This document shows positions 26,620 through 34,633 of a stretch of 64,000 bases of DNA, one piece after another. A model generated the notes under the pieces. The model was not told the DNA's origin. It did not search any database and was given only the letters and a program-made list of their open reading frames with translations. Source of the DNA: CAYQQQ01 sp964420125 (lineage in GTDB: Bacteria; Actinomycetota; Acidimicrobiia; Acidimicrobiales; Microtrichaceae). The first letter of the stretch is position 1, and the number at the start of each line of letters is the position of its first letter. Both the position numbers and the translations under genes were made by a program. The stretch lies in contig CAYQQQ010000023.1 of NCBI GenBank assembly GCA_964420125.1, positions 6,624-70,623 of the forward strand, in the 5' to 3' direction.

Positions 26620-28278
26620 ATGACCTCCCCCGATCCACCCCCGGCCTCGCCGCCACCTGACGGCGCCTCCGACGGACGCGGCACGTCCGGCGCACGTCCG
26701 GCGGTGCCGCCCGTGGCCACGGAGGCGAGCGGGGCGGGCCACGATGAGGAGACCCGTCTCGACGCCGCGGTGGCGGTCGCCGTCGAGGCCCCGGGAGTGG
26801 ACGAAGAGGCCGTCCTGCCATCGCTGCTGTGGCGTCGCTGGCGTCCTGGCCGGGTCGGGACCGGCGGCCCGTCGCCGACGCGCACCCGCGGCGAGCCGGT
26901 CCTGGTCGGAGCGTCGCCCTGGGTCATCACCTGGACGGTGCTGCTCGGCGCCCTGGCCGTGGCCAGCACGATCACCATCCTGGCGGTGAGCCGCCCCGTG
27001 ATCGCCACCGACCTCCGCACGGACGCGGCGACCCTGGTCTGGTTGATCTCCGGACCCACCATCGCCGTGGGGATCACCGGCACGACGGCGGGCAAGCTGG
27101 GAGACCTGCACGGGCATCGCCGCGTCTACCTGGCGAGCATGGTGGGTGCCACCGTGTTCTCGCTGCTGGCAGGGCTGGCGTGGTCGGCAGGCTCGCTCAT
27201 CACCTTCCGGGTCGTGGGCGCCACCATCGGGGCGGCCACGGGACCGAGCTCGCTGGCCATCATCAGCCAGCTGTTCCCCCGGGACGAGCGCTCGAAGGCG
27301 CTGGGGTTCTGGTCGCTCGTGGTGGCGGGTGGACCGGTCCTGGGCCTGGTGATCGGTGGACCGCTGGTGGAGCGCATCGGATGGCGGGCCATCTTCTTCT
27401 TCCAGACGCCGCTGCTGGCGGGGGCTGCCGTGGTGGCGTTCCTGGTGCTGCCCGAGACCCGGCGCCACCACGACGTCAGCTTCGACGTCCGGGGCCAGCT
27501 GGCGCTCGCCGTGGCGCTCGGCGGCCTGCTGCTCGGCATCGACAGGGCCGCCCAGTGGGGGGTGACGAGCCCGTGGGTGCTCGGAGGCGTCGTCCTGGCC
27601 GTGGCCGGCGGCTGGTGGTTCGTGCGCACGGAGCGGCGGGTGCCCGATCCGCTGGTGCCTCTCGGCTGGCTGCGGCGCCGCAGCTTCGCCGTGCCGATCG
27701 CCGTGGGCTTCTTCATCCAGTTCGGCTACATGGGCGGCTTCATCCTGGCACCGAAGCTCCTCGCAGAGGTGAGCGGCTACAGCGCCGACGCCATCGCCTT
27801 CATGATGGTGCCCCGGCCGCTGACCTTCGCCGTCGCCGGACCCGTGGCGGGGATGCTCGCCCATCGCATCACGGCCCGCGCCACGGTGGCGGCCGGGGTG
27901 TGCTCGCTGGTGCTGTCGCTGGGGGCGTTCGCCTGGATCGCTCCCGACCCGGTCATCGGCGTGGTCGTGGTGGCGCTGGCCCTGTCGGGCGTGGGCATCG
28001 GTGCCGCTCAGCCACGGGTGGCGAGCGCGGTGGCCAACTCGGTGGGCGACGAGGACCTCGGCATCGCCGGCGCGGTGCACCAGCTGGTCAGCCAGGTGGG
28101 CACGACCCTGGGCATGAACGGCCTGGAGAGCGTGCAGGTGGCCACGGTGGCGGGGCTGGGTCTCGGTGCCTCCTACCGCGTGGCCTACCTGGTGGGCGCC
28201 CTGGTCGCCGCATTCGGGGTCGTGGTGGCGTGCTTCCTGGTCGACGTGGGGGAGCGGGTGCGACCCCGACCCGGCTGA
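26620..28278 (+). CDS. MFS transporter, DHA2 (14-helix) drug exporter type
   Basis: An inner-membrane proton antiporter family. About 100 cytoplasmic, Pro- and Ala-rich N-terminal residues precede roughly 14 hydrophobic segments. Loop motif A is GKLGDLHGHRRVYL and a motif C-like GGPVLGLVIGGPLVERIGWRAIFF is present, both typical of DHA2 exporters such as EmrB or QacA. The substrate is unknown. ATG 26620 gives a 552-residue protein. The gene is convergent with the SCP2 gene, and a perfect 13-bp hairpin lies between. Confidence 0.9.
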   Translation: MTSPDPPPASPPPDGASDGRGTSGARPAVPPVATEASGAGHDEETRLDAAVAVAVEAPGVDEEAVLPSLLWRRWRPGRVGTGGPSPTRTRGEPVLVGASPWVITWTVLLGALAVASTITILAVSRPVIATDLRTDAATLVWLISGPTIAVGITGTTAGKLGDLHGHRRVYLASMVGATVFSLLAGLAWSAGSLITFRVVGATIGAATGPSSLAIISQLFPRDERSKALGFWSLVVAGGPVLGLVIGGPLVERIGWRAIFFFQTPLLAGAAVVAFLVLPETRRHHDVSFDVRGQLALAVALGGLLLGIDRAAQWGVTSPWVLGGVVLAVAGGWWFVRTERRVPDPLVPLGWLRRRSFAVPIAVGFFIQFGYMGGFILAPKLLAEVSGYSADAIAFMMVPRPLTFAVAGPVAGMLAHRITARATVAAGVCSLVLSLGAFAWIAPDPVIGVVVVALALSGVGIGAAQPRVASAVANSVGDEDLGIAGAVHQLVSQVGTTLGMNGLESVQVATVAGLGLGASYRVAYLVGALVAAFGVVVACFLVDVGERVRPRPG

Positions 28279-28323
28279 CGCGCTGTCGGGGGAGGCGTTC
28301 GTGCTCGACGCGTCCCCGGACGC

Positions 28324-28353
28324 GGAAGCGACCGCCCTCGGGCGGTCGCTTCC
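28324..28353. terminator. strong bidirectional terminator between MFS and SCP2 genes
   Basis: GGAAGCGACCGCC, loop CTCG, GGCGGTCGCTTCC is a perfect 13-bp stem with a tetraloop. It sits 45 bases after the MFS stop and 41 bases from the end of the convergent SCP2 gene. Confidence 0.8.
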
Positions 28354-28394
28354 ACAGAACCGTACGGCCGGTGCGGTGACCGGGCGGAGGTCGC

Positions 28395-28805
28395 TCAGTC
28401 CTCGGTGATCTCCTTGATGGCGGCGGCGACCTTGGCGGCGTTGTCGTCCACCGGGGCCTGCTGCATGGCCATCAGCTTGGTCATGTCGCCCTCGACCTTG
28501 ATCTTGCCGGCCATGAAGGCCTGCATGCCCGCCTGGGGGTTCCCGTCGACCAGGATGGCCTTGGCGGTGGCGTAGTCGAGGGTGACGGTCAGGTCGGGGC
28601 TGTCGATGTGGCCCTCGCCCATCTCCATCGAGCCGCCGGAGGTGTCCATGTGGGCGTTGATGGTGCCATCGCCGAAGGGGACCTCGGTGATGACCTGGTT
28701 CATGCGGACCTTCTGGGCCGGCGCCGGGGCGTCGCCCTCGTGCTCTTCCCGGATCTTCTTGGCTTCCTCGATCCACTCGTCGCTGAGGAACTGGTACTTG
28801 GCCAT
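28395..28805 (-). CDS. SCP2 sterol-binding domain protein
   Basis: A small cytoplasmic lipid-binding protein of 136 residues. The SCP2 fold is indicated by GHIDSPDLTVTLDYATAKAIL followed by GMQAFMAGKIKVEGDMTKLM, the usual domain end. In actinobacteria such proteins accompany fatty-acid or steroid metabolism and are thought to carry acyl-CoA or sterol ligands. ATG 28805 is preceded by GAAGGGGGGCC. It is divergent from an esterase gene across a palindromic operator-like site. Confidence 0.9.
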   Translation of the reverse strand: MAKYQFLSDEWIEEAKKIREEHEGDAPAPAQKVRMNQVITEVPFGDGTINAHMDTSGGSMEMGEGHIDSPDLTVTLDYATAKAILVDGNPQAGMQAFMAGKIKVEGDMTKLMAMQQAPVDDNAAKVAAAIKEITED

Positions 28806-28868
28806 TGGTGGCCCCCCTTCTCATCGTCCCGCCGAATGCGGTTCAGGCTGGTCCAGAACAGTAGCGCA

Positions 28869-28886
28869 CTTGACCGTGCGGTCAAG
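28869..28886. promoter_or_regulatory. TetR-type operator candidate overlapping the esterase -35
   Basis: CTTGACCGTGCGGTCAAG has perfect 8-bp arms around a 2-base centre, the size and symmetry of TetR-family operators. Its left arm includes TTGACC (28870-28875), which is 18 bases from GACGAT (28894-28899), the likely -10 of the esterase. A bound repressor would block that promoter. The regulator is not in the window. Confidence 0.55.
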
Positions 28887-28905
28887 ATCTGTCGACGATT
28901 GTCAC

Positions 28906-29697
28906 ATGAGCCCTGCAGCAGCGACATCCGACGACCACCCCGACGCCCAGGTCCTGCCCGGCGCGGAGGCCTGGTCCCACGACGGCGGCCCGGTGGGGGT
29001 GCTCGTGCTCCACGGCTTCACGGGCAACCCCTCCTCCGTGCGGGGCATGGCGGAGGCGTTCGCCGCCGCCGGCCACAGCGTCGAGCTTCCTCGCCTGCCC
29101 GGGCACGGCACCCGGGTGGAGGACATGCTCGACACGACCTGGGCCGACTGGTCGGCAGCGGCCGAGGAGGCGCTCGAGCGCCTGGCGGCCCGCACGAGCA
29201 CCCAGTTCGTCGCAGGTCTCTCGATGGGCGGCTCGCTCACGTGCTGGCTCGCCACCCGCCACGCGGGGTTGGCCGGGCTCATCTGCGTCAACCCGGCGGT
29301 GGCGCCCACCGACGAGATGCGCGAGCTGGTGCACGCCATGGTGGCGGCCGGCGACACGGTCATGCCGGGGATCGGCTCCGACATCGCCGACCCCGAGGTC
29401 ACCGAGTCGGCCTACGCCGACACGCCGCTGGCGCCCCTGCTCTCGCTGTTCGAGGCCAGCGCCCGGATCCTCCCGGAGCTCGACCGCATCACCCAGCCCC
29501 TGCTGCTGTTCACCAGCCCCCAGGACCACGTGGTGCCGCCGACGGACAGCGACGTCCTGGCCGAGGCCGTCCGGGGTCCGGTGGAGCGGGTGGTCTGCGA
29601 GCGCAGCTACCACGTCGCCACCCAGGACTTCGACCGCGACCTGATCGTCGAGCGCTCGCTGGAGTTCGTGCAGAGGTGGTCGACCCCCGCCGGGTGA
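28906..29697 (+). CDS. alpha/beta hydrolase (carboxylesterase or monoacylglycerol lipase type)
   Basis: This soluble 263-residue esterase has an intact triad: Ser106 in AGLSMGGSLT, Asp207 in TSPQDHVVP and His236 in RSYHVATQDFD. The oxyanion region is LVLHGFTGNP at 33-42. It resembles bacterial monoacylglycerol lipases and thermophilic carboxylesterases. ATG 28906 is chosen because GACGAT ends 6 nt before it. The shared operator with the SCP2 gene suggests a lipid-handling role. It is convergent with the RNase III-like gene 10 bases away. Confidence 0.9.
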   Translation: MSPAAATSDDHPDAQVLPGAEAWSHDGGPVGVLVLHGFTGNPSSVRGMAEAFAAAGHSVELPRLPGHGTRVEDMLDTTWADWSAAAEEALERLAARTSTQFVAGLSMGGSLTCWLATRHAGLAGLICVNPAVAPTDEMRELVHAMVAAGDTVMPGIGSDIADPEVTESAYADTPLAPLLSLFEASARILPELDRITQPLLLFTSPQDHVVPPTDSDVLAEAVRGPVERVVCERSYHVATQDFDRDLIVERSLEFVQRWSTPAG

Positions 29698-29707
29698 GCT
29701 GCCGCGC

Positions 29708-30670
29708 TCACCCGGGACGTGCGTCGGCTCCCGAGGACGGCTCCGACGGGACGTCGGAGTCCACGGGTGGCAGGCCCAGGTCCAGCAGCGCGGAGGCCAG
29801 GGCGACCCCGCTGCTGCGGCCGTGGTCGAGGGCGACGGCCCCGACCCACGCCCGCAGCCGGTTCTCGGATCGGTGGTGGGTGGCGGTGAGGCGATGGCGG
29901 TTGGCCACGGTGGCCAGCGCGGCGTTGCCTCCGCGTCGGTGCACCATCGCGGAGAGGACCGCCTCGTCGCGCTCGGGCATGGTGCGGTAGGCCCACCACG
30001 CGAGCGTCGTGTCGATCGTGTGGAGGCCGACCACCTTGGCCACGGCCGACGCCTCGGGTCGGTCGGCGAGCCGGTCGAGCTCCTCTGGCAGGTCGTCGGT
30101 GGTTGCGGGCGGCGCGGGCGGCCGTACGGGCGGCGCGTCGGGGATCAGCCCCGTGCGCAGCGCGAAGCGGTCCACCGTCGCCCAGCCGCCGTCGAGGAAC
30201 AGGGCACCGACGACCGCCTCCACCACGTCGGCTCGCCGCTTGTGGCCCGCTTGGAAGCCGATGAGCGACGCGAGCTGGGACCGCATCGACACCCGCTCGA
30301 GGTGCTCGCCGTCGGTGACCTCGGCCACGGTGCGCGCCAGCTGGGCGCCCGCCATCGGGTTGCCGCCCCGCTCTGCGTGAGCGAGCCCGGTCGCCACCGA
30401 GAGCTCCAGGACCCGGTCGCCGAGGAACTCGAGGCGCTGGAACACCCGCCCCCGACCGGCAGCGACGGCGCGGGGCAGGTCGGGGTCGGAGAAGTCGTGG
30501 TCGACCAGCGCCGACACCCGCCGCCACTGCACCCCGGCCAGGACCTCACCGCGACCCACGACGTGCACCATAGGGGCCGGCGGGCTGCCACCGACGACGG
30601 TGACGGGGCCCGGCTCCGGTCGCGCCGACCCGTCTCGGGCACGACCCCTATCATCGGCCCGGTCCGGCAT
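29708..30670 (-). CDS. RNase III-domain protein lacking a recognisable double-stranded RNA-binding domain
   Basis: 320 residues. The RNase III catalytic half is clear, with the signature FQRLEFLGDRVLELSV (Glu81, Asp85) and HKRRADVVEAVVGALFLDGG (Asp148, Glu151), so all four metal-binding carboxylates are kept. Instead of the usual dsRBD, the last 140 residues read as another helical segment (TLAWWAYRTMPERDEAVLSA, VANRHRLTATHHRSENRLRAW). Canonical rnc normally sits near smc or ftsY; neither is here, so this may be a second RNase III-like enzyme. ATG 30670 is used; ATG 30571 is also possible. Confidence 0.8.
   Translation of the reverse strand: MPDRADDRGRARDGSARPEPGPVTVVGGSPPAPMVHVVGRGEVLAGVQWRRVSALVDHDFSDPDLPRAVAAGRGRVFQRLEFLGDRVLELSVATGLAHAERGGNPMAGAQLARTVAEVTDGEHLERVSMRSQLASLIGFQAGHKRRADVVEAVVGALFLDGGWATVDRFALRTGLIPDAPPVRPPAPPATTDDLPEELDRLADRPEASAVAKVVGLHTIDTTLAWWAYRTMPERDEAVLSAMVHRRGGNAALATVANRHRLTATHHRSENRLRAWVGAVALDHGRSSGVALASALLDLGLPPVDSDVPSEPSSGADARPG
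30649..30654 (+). promoter_or_regulatory. -10 element TATCAT for the nitroreductase operon
   Basis: TATCAT lies 43 bases before GTG 30698, and a purine-rich ribosome site (GGCGAGGGGGG) precedes that codon. This operon has a short leader rather than a leaderless start. Confidence 0.45.
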
Positions 30671-30697
30671 CCCCGTGGGTGACGGCGAGGGGGGCTG

Positions 30698-31387
30698 GTG
30701 GATCTCTACGACGGCATCATGACGACCCGGGCGATGCGGCGGCTCACCGCCGAGCCCGTCGACCCGACGGTCGTGGAGACGGTGCTGCGGGCAGCCCAGC
30801 AGGCCCCGTCGGGCGGCAACCTGCAGCCGTGGCAGTTCGTGGTGCTGACGGGAGCGGAGGACCGCCGATGGATGGGTGAGCTCTACCTGGCCTGCTACGA
30901 GCGCTACGAGGCGGCGTTGCTGGCCATGGTGCCCCCGCAGGCGGATCCGGCGGAGCAGGGCTCCTGGGATCGCACGGTGGCCGCATCGCGGCACCTCGCC
31001 GAGCACCTCGCGGAGGTTCCGGTGCTGGTGCTGGTGTGCATGCCGCAGATCGAGATGACCATCGCCGACGGCGATGGGCCGATGGACGTGGGCACGCCGT
31101 ATGCGTCGGTGTACCCGGCGGTGCAGAACCTGATGCTGGCCGCCCGAGGGTTCGGCCTGGGCAGCGCGCTCACCACCGTCTACCGCATCCGCCACGAGGA
31201 GGTGCGCGACCGCTTCGGCATCCCCGAGGGATGGTCGGTGGTGGCCCTGGTGCCGCTCGGACACCCGCAGGGTCGCTTCGGGGTGGCCCGTCGACGCCCG
31301 GTGGACGAGGTGACCCACTGGGGCCGCTGGGGGGACCGCCGAACCTTCGCATCCCCGCCGTTCGACGTCCCCGAGGAGCTCCGATGA
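30698..31387 (+). CDS. nitroreductase family FMN oxidoreductase
   Basis: This 229-residue FMN-binding protein has the typical N-terminal MTTRAMRRLTAEPVDP and the QQAPSGGNLQPWQFVVLTG motif that holds the cofactor. YPAVQNLMLAARGFGLGSAL and the late ALVPLGHPQGRFG also match the family. The substrate is unknown. GTG 30698 follows a strong ribosome site. Its stop overlaps the next start by 4 bases, and four genes in a row are coupled this way, suggesting one pathway acting on an acyl or aromatic CoA substrate. Confidence 0.92.
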   Translation: MDLYDGIMTTRAMRRLTAEPVDPTVVETVLRAAQQAPSGGNLQPWQFVVLTGAEDRRWMGELYLACYERYEAALLAMVPPQADPAEQGSWDRTVAASRHLAEHLAEVPVLVLVCMPQIEMTIADGDGPMDVGTPYASVYPAVQNLMLAARGFGLGSALTTVYRIRHEEVRDRFGIPEGWSVVALVPLGHPQGRFGVARRRPVDEVTHWGRWGDRRTFASPPFDVPEELR

Positions 31388-32559
31388 ACGCGCCTGCCCC
31401 GGAGTCGTTGCCGGCCGTCGTGGCCCCGCTGCTGGAGGGCCTGGCCGCCGGCGCCGAGGCCTCGGATGCCGCCCGCCGGCTCCCCGCGGACCAGGCATCG
31501 GCCCTGGCGGCCGCCGGGGTGTTCCGCTCCACGGTGCCCCGAGCACTGGGCGGGCTGGAGACGCCGCTGCCGGAGCTGCTCGAGGTGATCGAGGCCGTGG
31601 GCCGTCGCCACGGCTCGGCGGGCTGGTGCGTGATGATCGGCGCCACCACCGCGTTGCTGTCCGCCTACCTCGAGCCCGACGCCGCCGAGGAGATCTACGG
31701 GCGCGATCCCGGCGTGATCACCGGTGGGGCCTATGCGCCTACCGGGCGGGCGGTGGCGCTCCCCGACGGCACCCTGGAGGTGAGCGGCCGATGGGAGTGG
31801 GGCAGCGGCTCGGCCAACTGCTCGTGGCTCCTCGGAGGTGCGATGGTCGTCGACGGCGCGGGCGCCAACGTCCTCGACGACGCCGGTCTGCCGGAGATGC
31901 GGCTGTGCTTCGCTCCCGCCGCAGAGGTCGACATCGTGGCCAACTGGGACGTGCTGGGCATGCAGGGGACCGGCAGCGACGATCTGGTGATGGATCGGGT
32001 GAGGGTTCCCCGCCGCCGCACCGTGTCGTTGGTGAACGACCGCCCGTGGGCCGACGGCCCGTTGTACCGGTTCCCGCCCTTCGGCCTGCTGGCGCTCGGG
32101 ATCGGTGCGGTGGCACTCGGCGTGGCCCGCAGCGCCATGGACGCCTTCGTGGAGCTGGCCGGTGGCAAGGTCCCCATGATGTCGGCCCGGGTGCTGGGTT
32201 CGCGGGCCACGGTGCGAGCCGAGGCCGGTCGGGTCGAAGCGGAGCTGCGGGCTGCCGCCGCCCTGTACCGCCTCGAGGTGCTCGACGCCTGGGCCGCAGC
32301 GGAGTCGGGTGGGGAGTTCGACGTCGCCCAGCGCGCCGCGCTGCGCCTGGCCGCCACCCACGCGGCCACCGTCGCTGCTGAGGTCTGCACCCGGCTGCAC
32401 CGGTTGGCCGGCGGCACCGCGGTGCGCCACGGGCAGGTGCTGGAGCGGGCGCTGCGCGACTCGCACACCGCCACCCAGCACATCCTGGTCGGCTGGTCGC
32501 TCTACGAGACGGTCGGCGGCGTGCTGCTGGGGGCCGAGCCCGGGATGCTCGAGCTGTGA
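31384..32559 (+). CDS. acyl-CoA dehydrogenase-fold flavin-dependent monooxygenase or oxidase (HsaA/type 2 group)
   Basis: 391 residues. The N-terminal helix RLPADQASALAAAGVFRSTVPRALGG resembles the HsaA-like flavin monooxygenase group more than classical dehydrogenases, as do SAGWCVMIG, WEWGSGSANCSW and MQGTGSDDLVMD. The C-terminal HRLAGGTAVRHGQVLERALRDSHT matches the type 2 C-terminal domain. Such enzymes use reduced flavin supplied by a partner; the upstream nitroreductase-fold protein could be that partner, which is inference. ATG 31384 overlaps the previous stop (ATGA). Confidence 0.85.
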   Translation: MNAPAPESLPAVVAPLLEGLAAGAEASDAARRLPADQASALAAAGVFRSTVPRALGGLETPLPELLEVIEAVGRRHGSAGWCVMIGATTALLSAYLEPDAAEEIYGRDPGVITGGAYAPTGRAVALPDGTLEVSGRWEWGSGSANCSWLLGGAMVVDGAGANVLDDAGLPEMRLCFAPAAEVDIVANWDVLGMQGTGSDDLVMDRVRVPRRRTVSLVNDRPWADGPLYRFPPFGLLALGIGAVALGVARSAMDAFVELAGGKVPMMSARVLGSRATVRAEAGRVEAELRAAAALYRLEVLDAWAAAESGGEFDVAQRAALRLAATHAATVAAEVCTRLHRLAGGTAVRHGQVLERALRDSHTATQHILVGWSLYETVGGVLLGAEPGMLEL

Positions 32560-33776
32560 GTCCGAACGTTGCTGCGCCGGCGGAACCGGACGGTGCGTCG
32601 GAGCTCCGCCGGGCGGTTCGCCGGTTCCTGGCCGAGCACCCCGAGCCGAGCGATGCGGAGATGGCCGCCGCCGGCTGGGTCGCGCCGCAGTGGCCTGCAC
32701 CGTGGGGCCACGGTGCCTCCCCGGAGGCGTCGGTGGCGGTGGAGGAGGAGCTGCTCGACGCCGGAGTCCGCCTTCCCGACAACCCCATCGGGATCGGCTG
32801 GGCCGGCCCCACGATCCTCGCGGCAGGTACCGCTGCCCAGCGGCAGCGGTACCTGACCAGGATCCTCTCGGGCGAGGACCGCTGGTGCCAGCTCTTCAGC
32901 GAGCCCGACGCCGGGTCGGATCTCGCCTCGCTGCGCACCACGGCGGTGCGCGACGGCGAGGAGTGGGTGGTGGAGGGCCAGAAGATCTGGACCACCGCCG
33001 CCGAGACCGCGGACTTCGGCATCCTGCTGGCCCGCACCGACCCCGATGCACCGGCGCACCGTGGGCTCTCCTACTTCCTGTGCCCCATGGACCTCCCTGG
33101 GATCGAGGCCCGGCCCATCCGGGAGATGTCGGGCGGGGCCCACTTCTGCGAGGTGTTCCTGAGCGGAGTGCGCCTCCCCGCCGACGCCCTGCTCGGCGCC
33201 GAAGGGGACGGCTGGCGCCTGGCCACCCTCACCCTGGGCAACGAGCGGGTCAGCCTGAGCCACGGTGGGCTCCTGTGGGGCATGGGACCCACCGGAGCCG
33301 AGGTGCTCGACGCGCTGGCCCGGTTGGCCCACACCGGAGGTCTGGACGATCCGCTCGTGCGCCAGCGGTTCGCCCGGCTGCACGCGGAGTCGTTCCTGCT
33401 GGAGCGGCTGGGTGAGCAGGTGCGAGCGGCGGCGGCCCGTGACGGCCGTCCCGGCCCCGGCGCCTCGCTGGAGAAGCTGCTCTCCGACCAGCACGGCCAG
33501 CGCCTGTTCGAGCTGTTGAGCGACGTCGCCGGTCCCGCCGGCGCCGTCGGGTCCCCCGGTGGAGGCACCGCCGAGGAGCGGGGGAGCGCCTGGCCGGCGC
33601 CGGTGGCCTCCGTGGCGCCCGAGCCCCTCGGCGCCGGCCTGGGGGCCCACCACCAGGGTCCCTGGCCCTGGGGCGCGCTCTTCTCCCGGGCGCTCACCAT
33701 CGGTGGGGGCACCACCGAGGTGCAGCGCAACATCCTCGCCGAGCGCGTGCTCGGCCTGCCGCGGGAGCCGAGATGA
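32556..33776 (+). CDS. acyl-CoA dehydrogenase
   Basis: 406 residues, FAD-dependent alpha,beta-desaturation of acyl-CoA. The FAD and substrate signatures CQLFSEPDAGSDLASLRT and VEGQKIWTTAAETADFGILL are present, and the C-terminal GGGTTEVQRNILAERVLGLPRE is typical. The protein belongs to the FadE-like actinobacterial group with a Gly- and Pro-rich insertion before the last helices (AGAVGSPGGGTAEERGS). GTG 32556 overlaps the upstream stop by 4 bases, and the stop overlaps the enoyl-CoA hydratase-like gene by 4. Confidence 0.92.
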   Translation: MSPNVAAPAEPDGASELRRAVRRFLAEHPEPSDAEMAAAGWVAPQWPAPWGHGASPEASVAVEEELLDAGVRLPDNPIGIGWAGPTILAAGTAAQRQRYLTRILSGEDRWCQLFSEPDAGSDLASLRTTAVRDGEEWVVEGQKIWTTAAETADFGILLARTDPDAPAHRGLSYFLCPMDLPGIEARPIREMSGGAHFCEVFLSGVRLPADALLGAEGDGWRLATLTLGNERVSLSHGGLLWGMGPTGAEVLDALARLAHTGGLDDPLVRQRFARLHAESFLLERLGEQVRAAAARDGRPGPGASLEKLLSDQHGQRLFELLSDVAGPAGAVGSPGGGTAEERGSAWPAPVASVAPEPLGAGLGAHHQGPWPWGALFSRALTIGGGTTEVQRNILAERVLGLPREPR

Positions 33777-34609
33777 GCCGAGCGGAGCCTGCGCCCGAGG
33801 ACCTCGGCCTGGAGCTGGTGGAGCTGGAGCGCCTCGGCGCCGGGACGCCCGAGGAGCCCCAGGTGCTGGTGGTCACCCTCGACCGACCCGGCGACCCCCT
33901 GAACGCCGTCGACGCTGCGCTGCACCACGAGCTGGCACGCCTGATGGGAAGCCTGCGCCACGAGCGGCGGGCCCGGGCCGTGGCGCTCACCGGCGCCGGT
34001 CGCGCCTTCAGCGCCGGGGGCGACCTCGACTGGTTCCCGGAGCTGCGCACGGTGGAGGCGCTGGAGGCGCTCCACCGGGACGCCCGCCAGATGATCTGGG
34101 ACCTGCTGGACGTCGCCGTGCCGATCGTGTGCGGCCTCAACGGCCACGCCATGGGTCTGGGGGCGTCGATCGCCCTGCTCTGCGACCTGGTGGTGATGGC
34201 CGACGGGGCGTTGGTGGGCGACCCGCACGTGAGCGTCGGCCTGGTGGCAGGGGACGGGGGCACGGTGATCTGGCCGGCGGTGCTCGGCCCCGCCCGGGCC
34301 AAGGAGCACCTCCTGTTGGGTGCACCGCTGTCGGCGCAGGAGGCGGAGCGGCTCGGGCTGGTCAACCGGGTGGTGCCCGAGGAGGAGGTGCGCCCGGTCG
34401 CCGTCGAGCTCGCCCGTCGCCTCGCGGCGCAGCCGCCGCTGGCGGTGCGCTACACCAAGCTGGCGCTCAACCAGCAGCTGCGCGCGGCGCTGCTCACCTC
34501 GTTCGACGCGGCGACGGCGTTGGAGCTGTCGACCTTCCACTCCCGGGACCACATCGAAGCGGTGGACGCCTTCCGTCAGCGGCGCGAGCCCCGCTACGAG
34601 GGTCGTTGA
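33773..34609 (+). CDS. enoyl-CoA hydratase/isomerase-like protein lacking both catalytic glutamates
   Basis: A 278-residue crotonase-fold protein. CoA-binding and oxyanion features are present (ALTGAGRAFSAGGDLDWF, LNGHAMGLGASIALLCD). In hydratases one Glu lies in the GG.CELA motif and another in the PE.LG.PG motif; here these read GASIA and DPHVSVGLVAGDGG, so neither Glu is kept and an Asp replaces a small residue in the last motif. The subgroup probably has another reaction, such as isomerisation, dehalogenation or thioester hydrolysis. It is the last gene of the four-gene coupled operon. Confidence 0.85.
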   Translation: MSRAEPAPEDLGLELVELERLGAGTPEEPQVLVVTLDRPGDPLNAVDAALHHELARLMGSLRHERRARAVALTGAGRAFSAGGDLDWFPELRTVEALEALHRDARQMIWDLLDVAVPIVCGLNGHAMGLGASIALLCDLVVMADGALVGDPHVSVGLVAGDGGTVIWPAVLGPARAKEHLLLGAPLSAQEAERLGLVNRVVPEEEVRPVAVELARRLAAQPPLAVRYTKLALNQQLRAALLTSFDAATALELSTFHSRDHIEAVDAFRQRREPRYEGR

Positions 34610-34633
34610 GCGTCCGAACCCGGGTCTGGGAGG

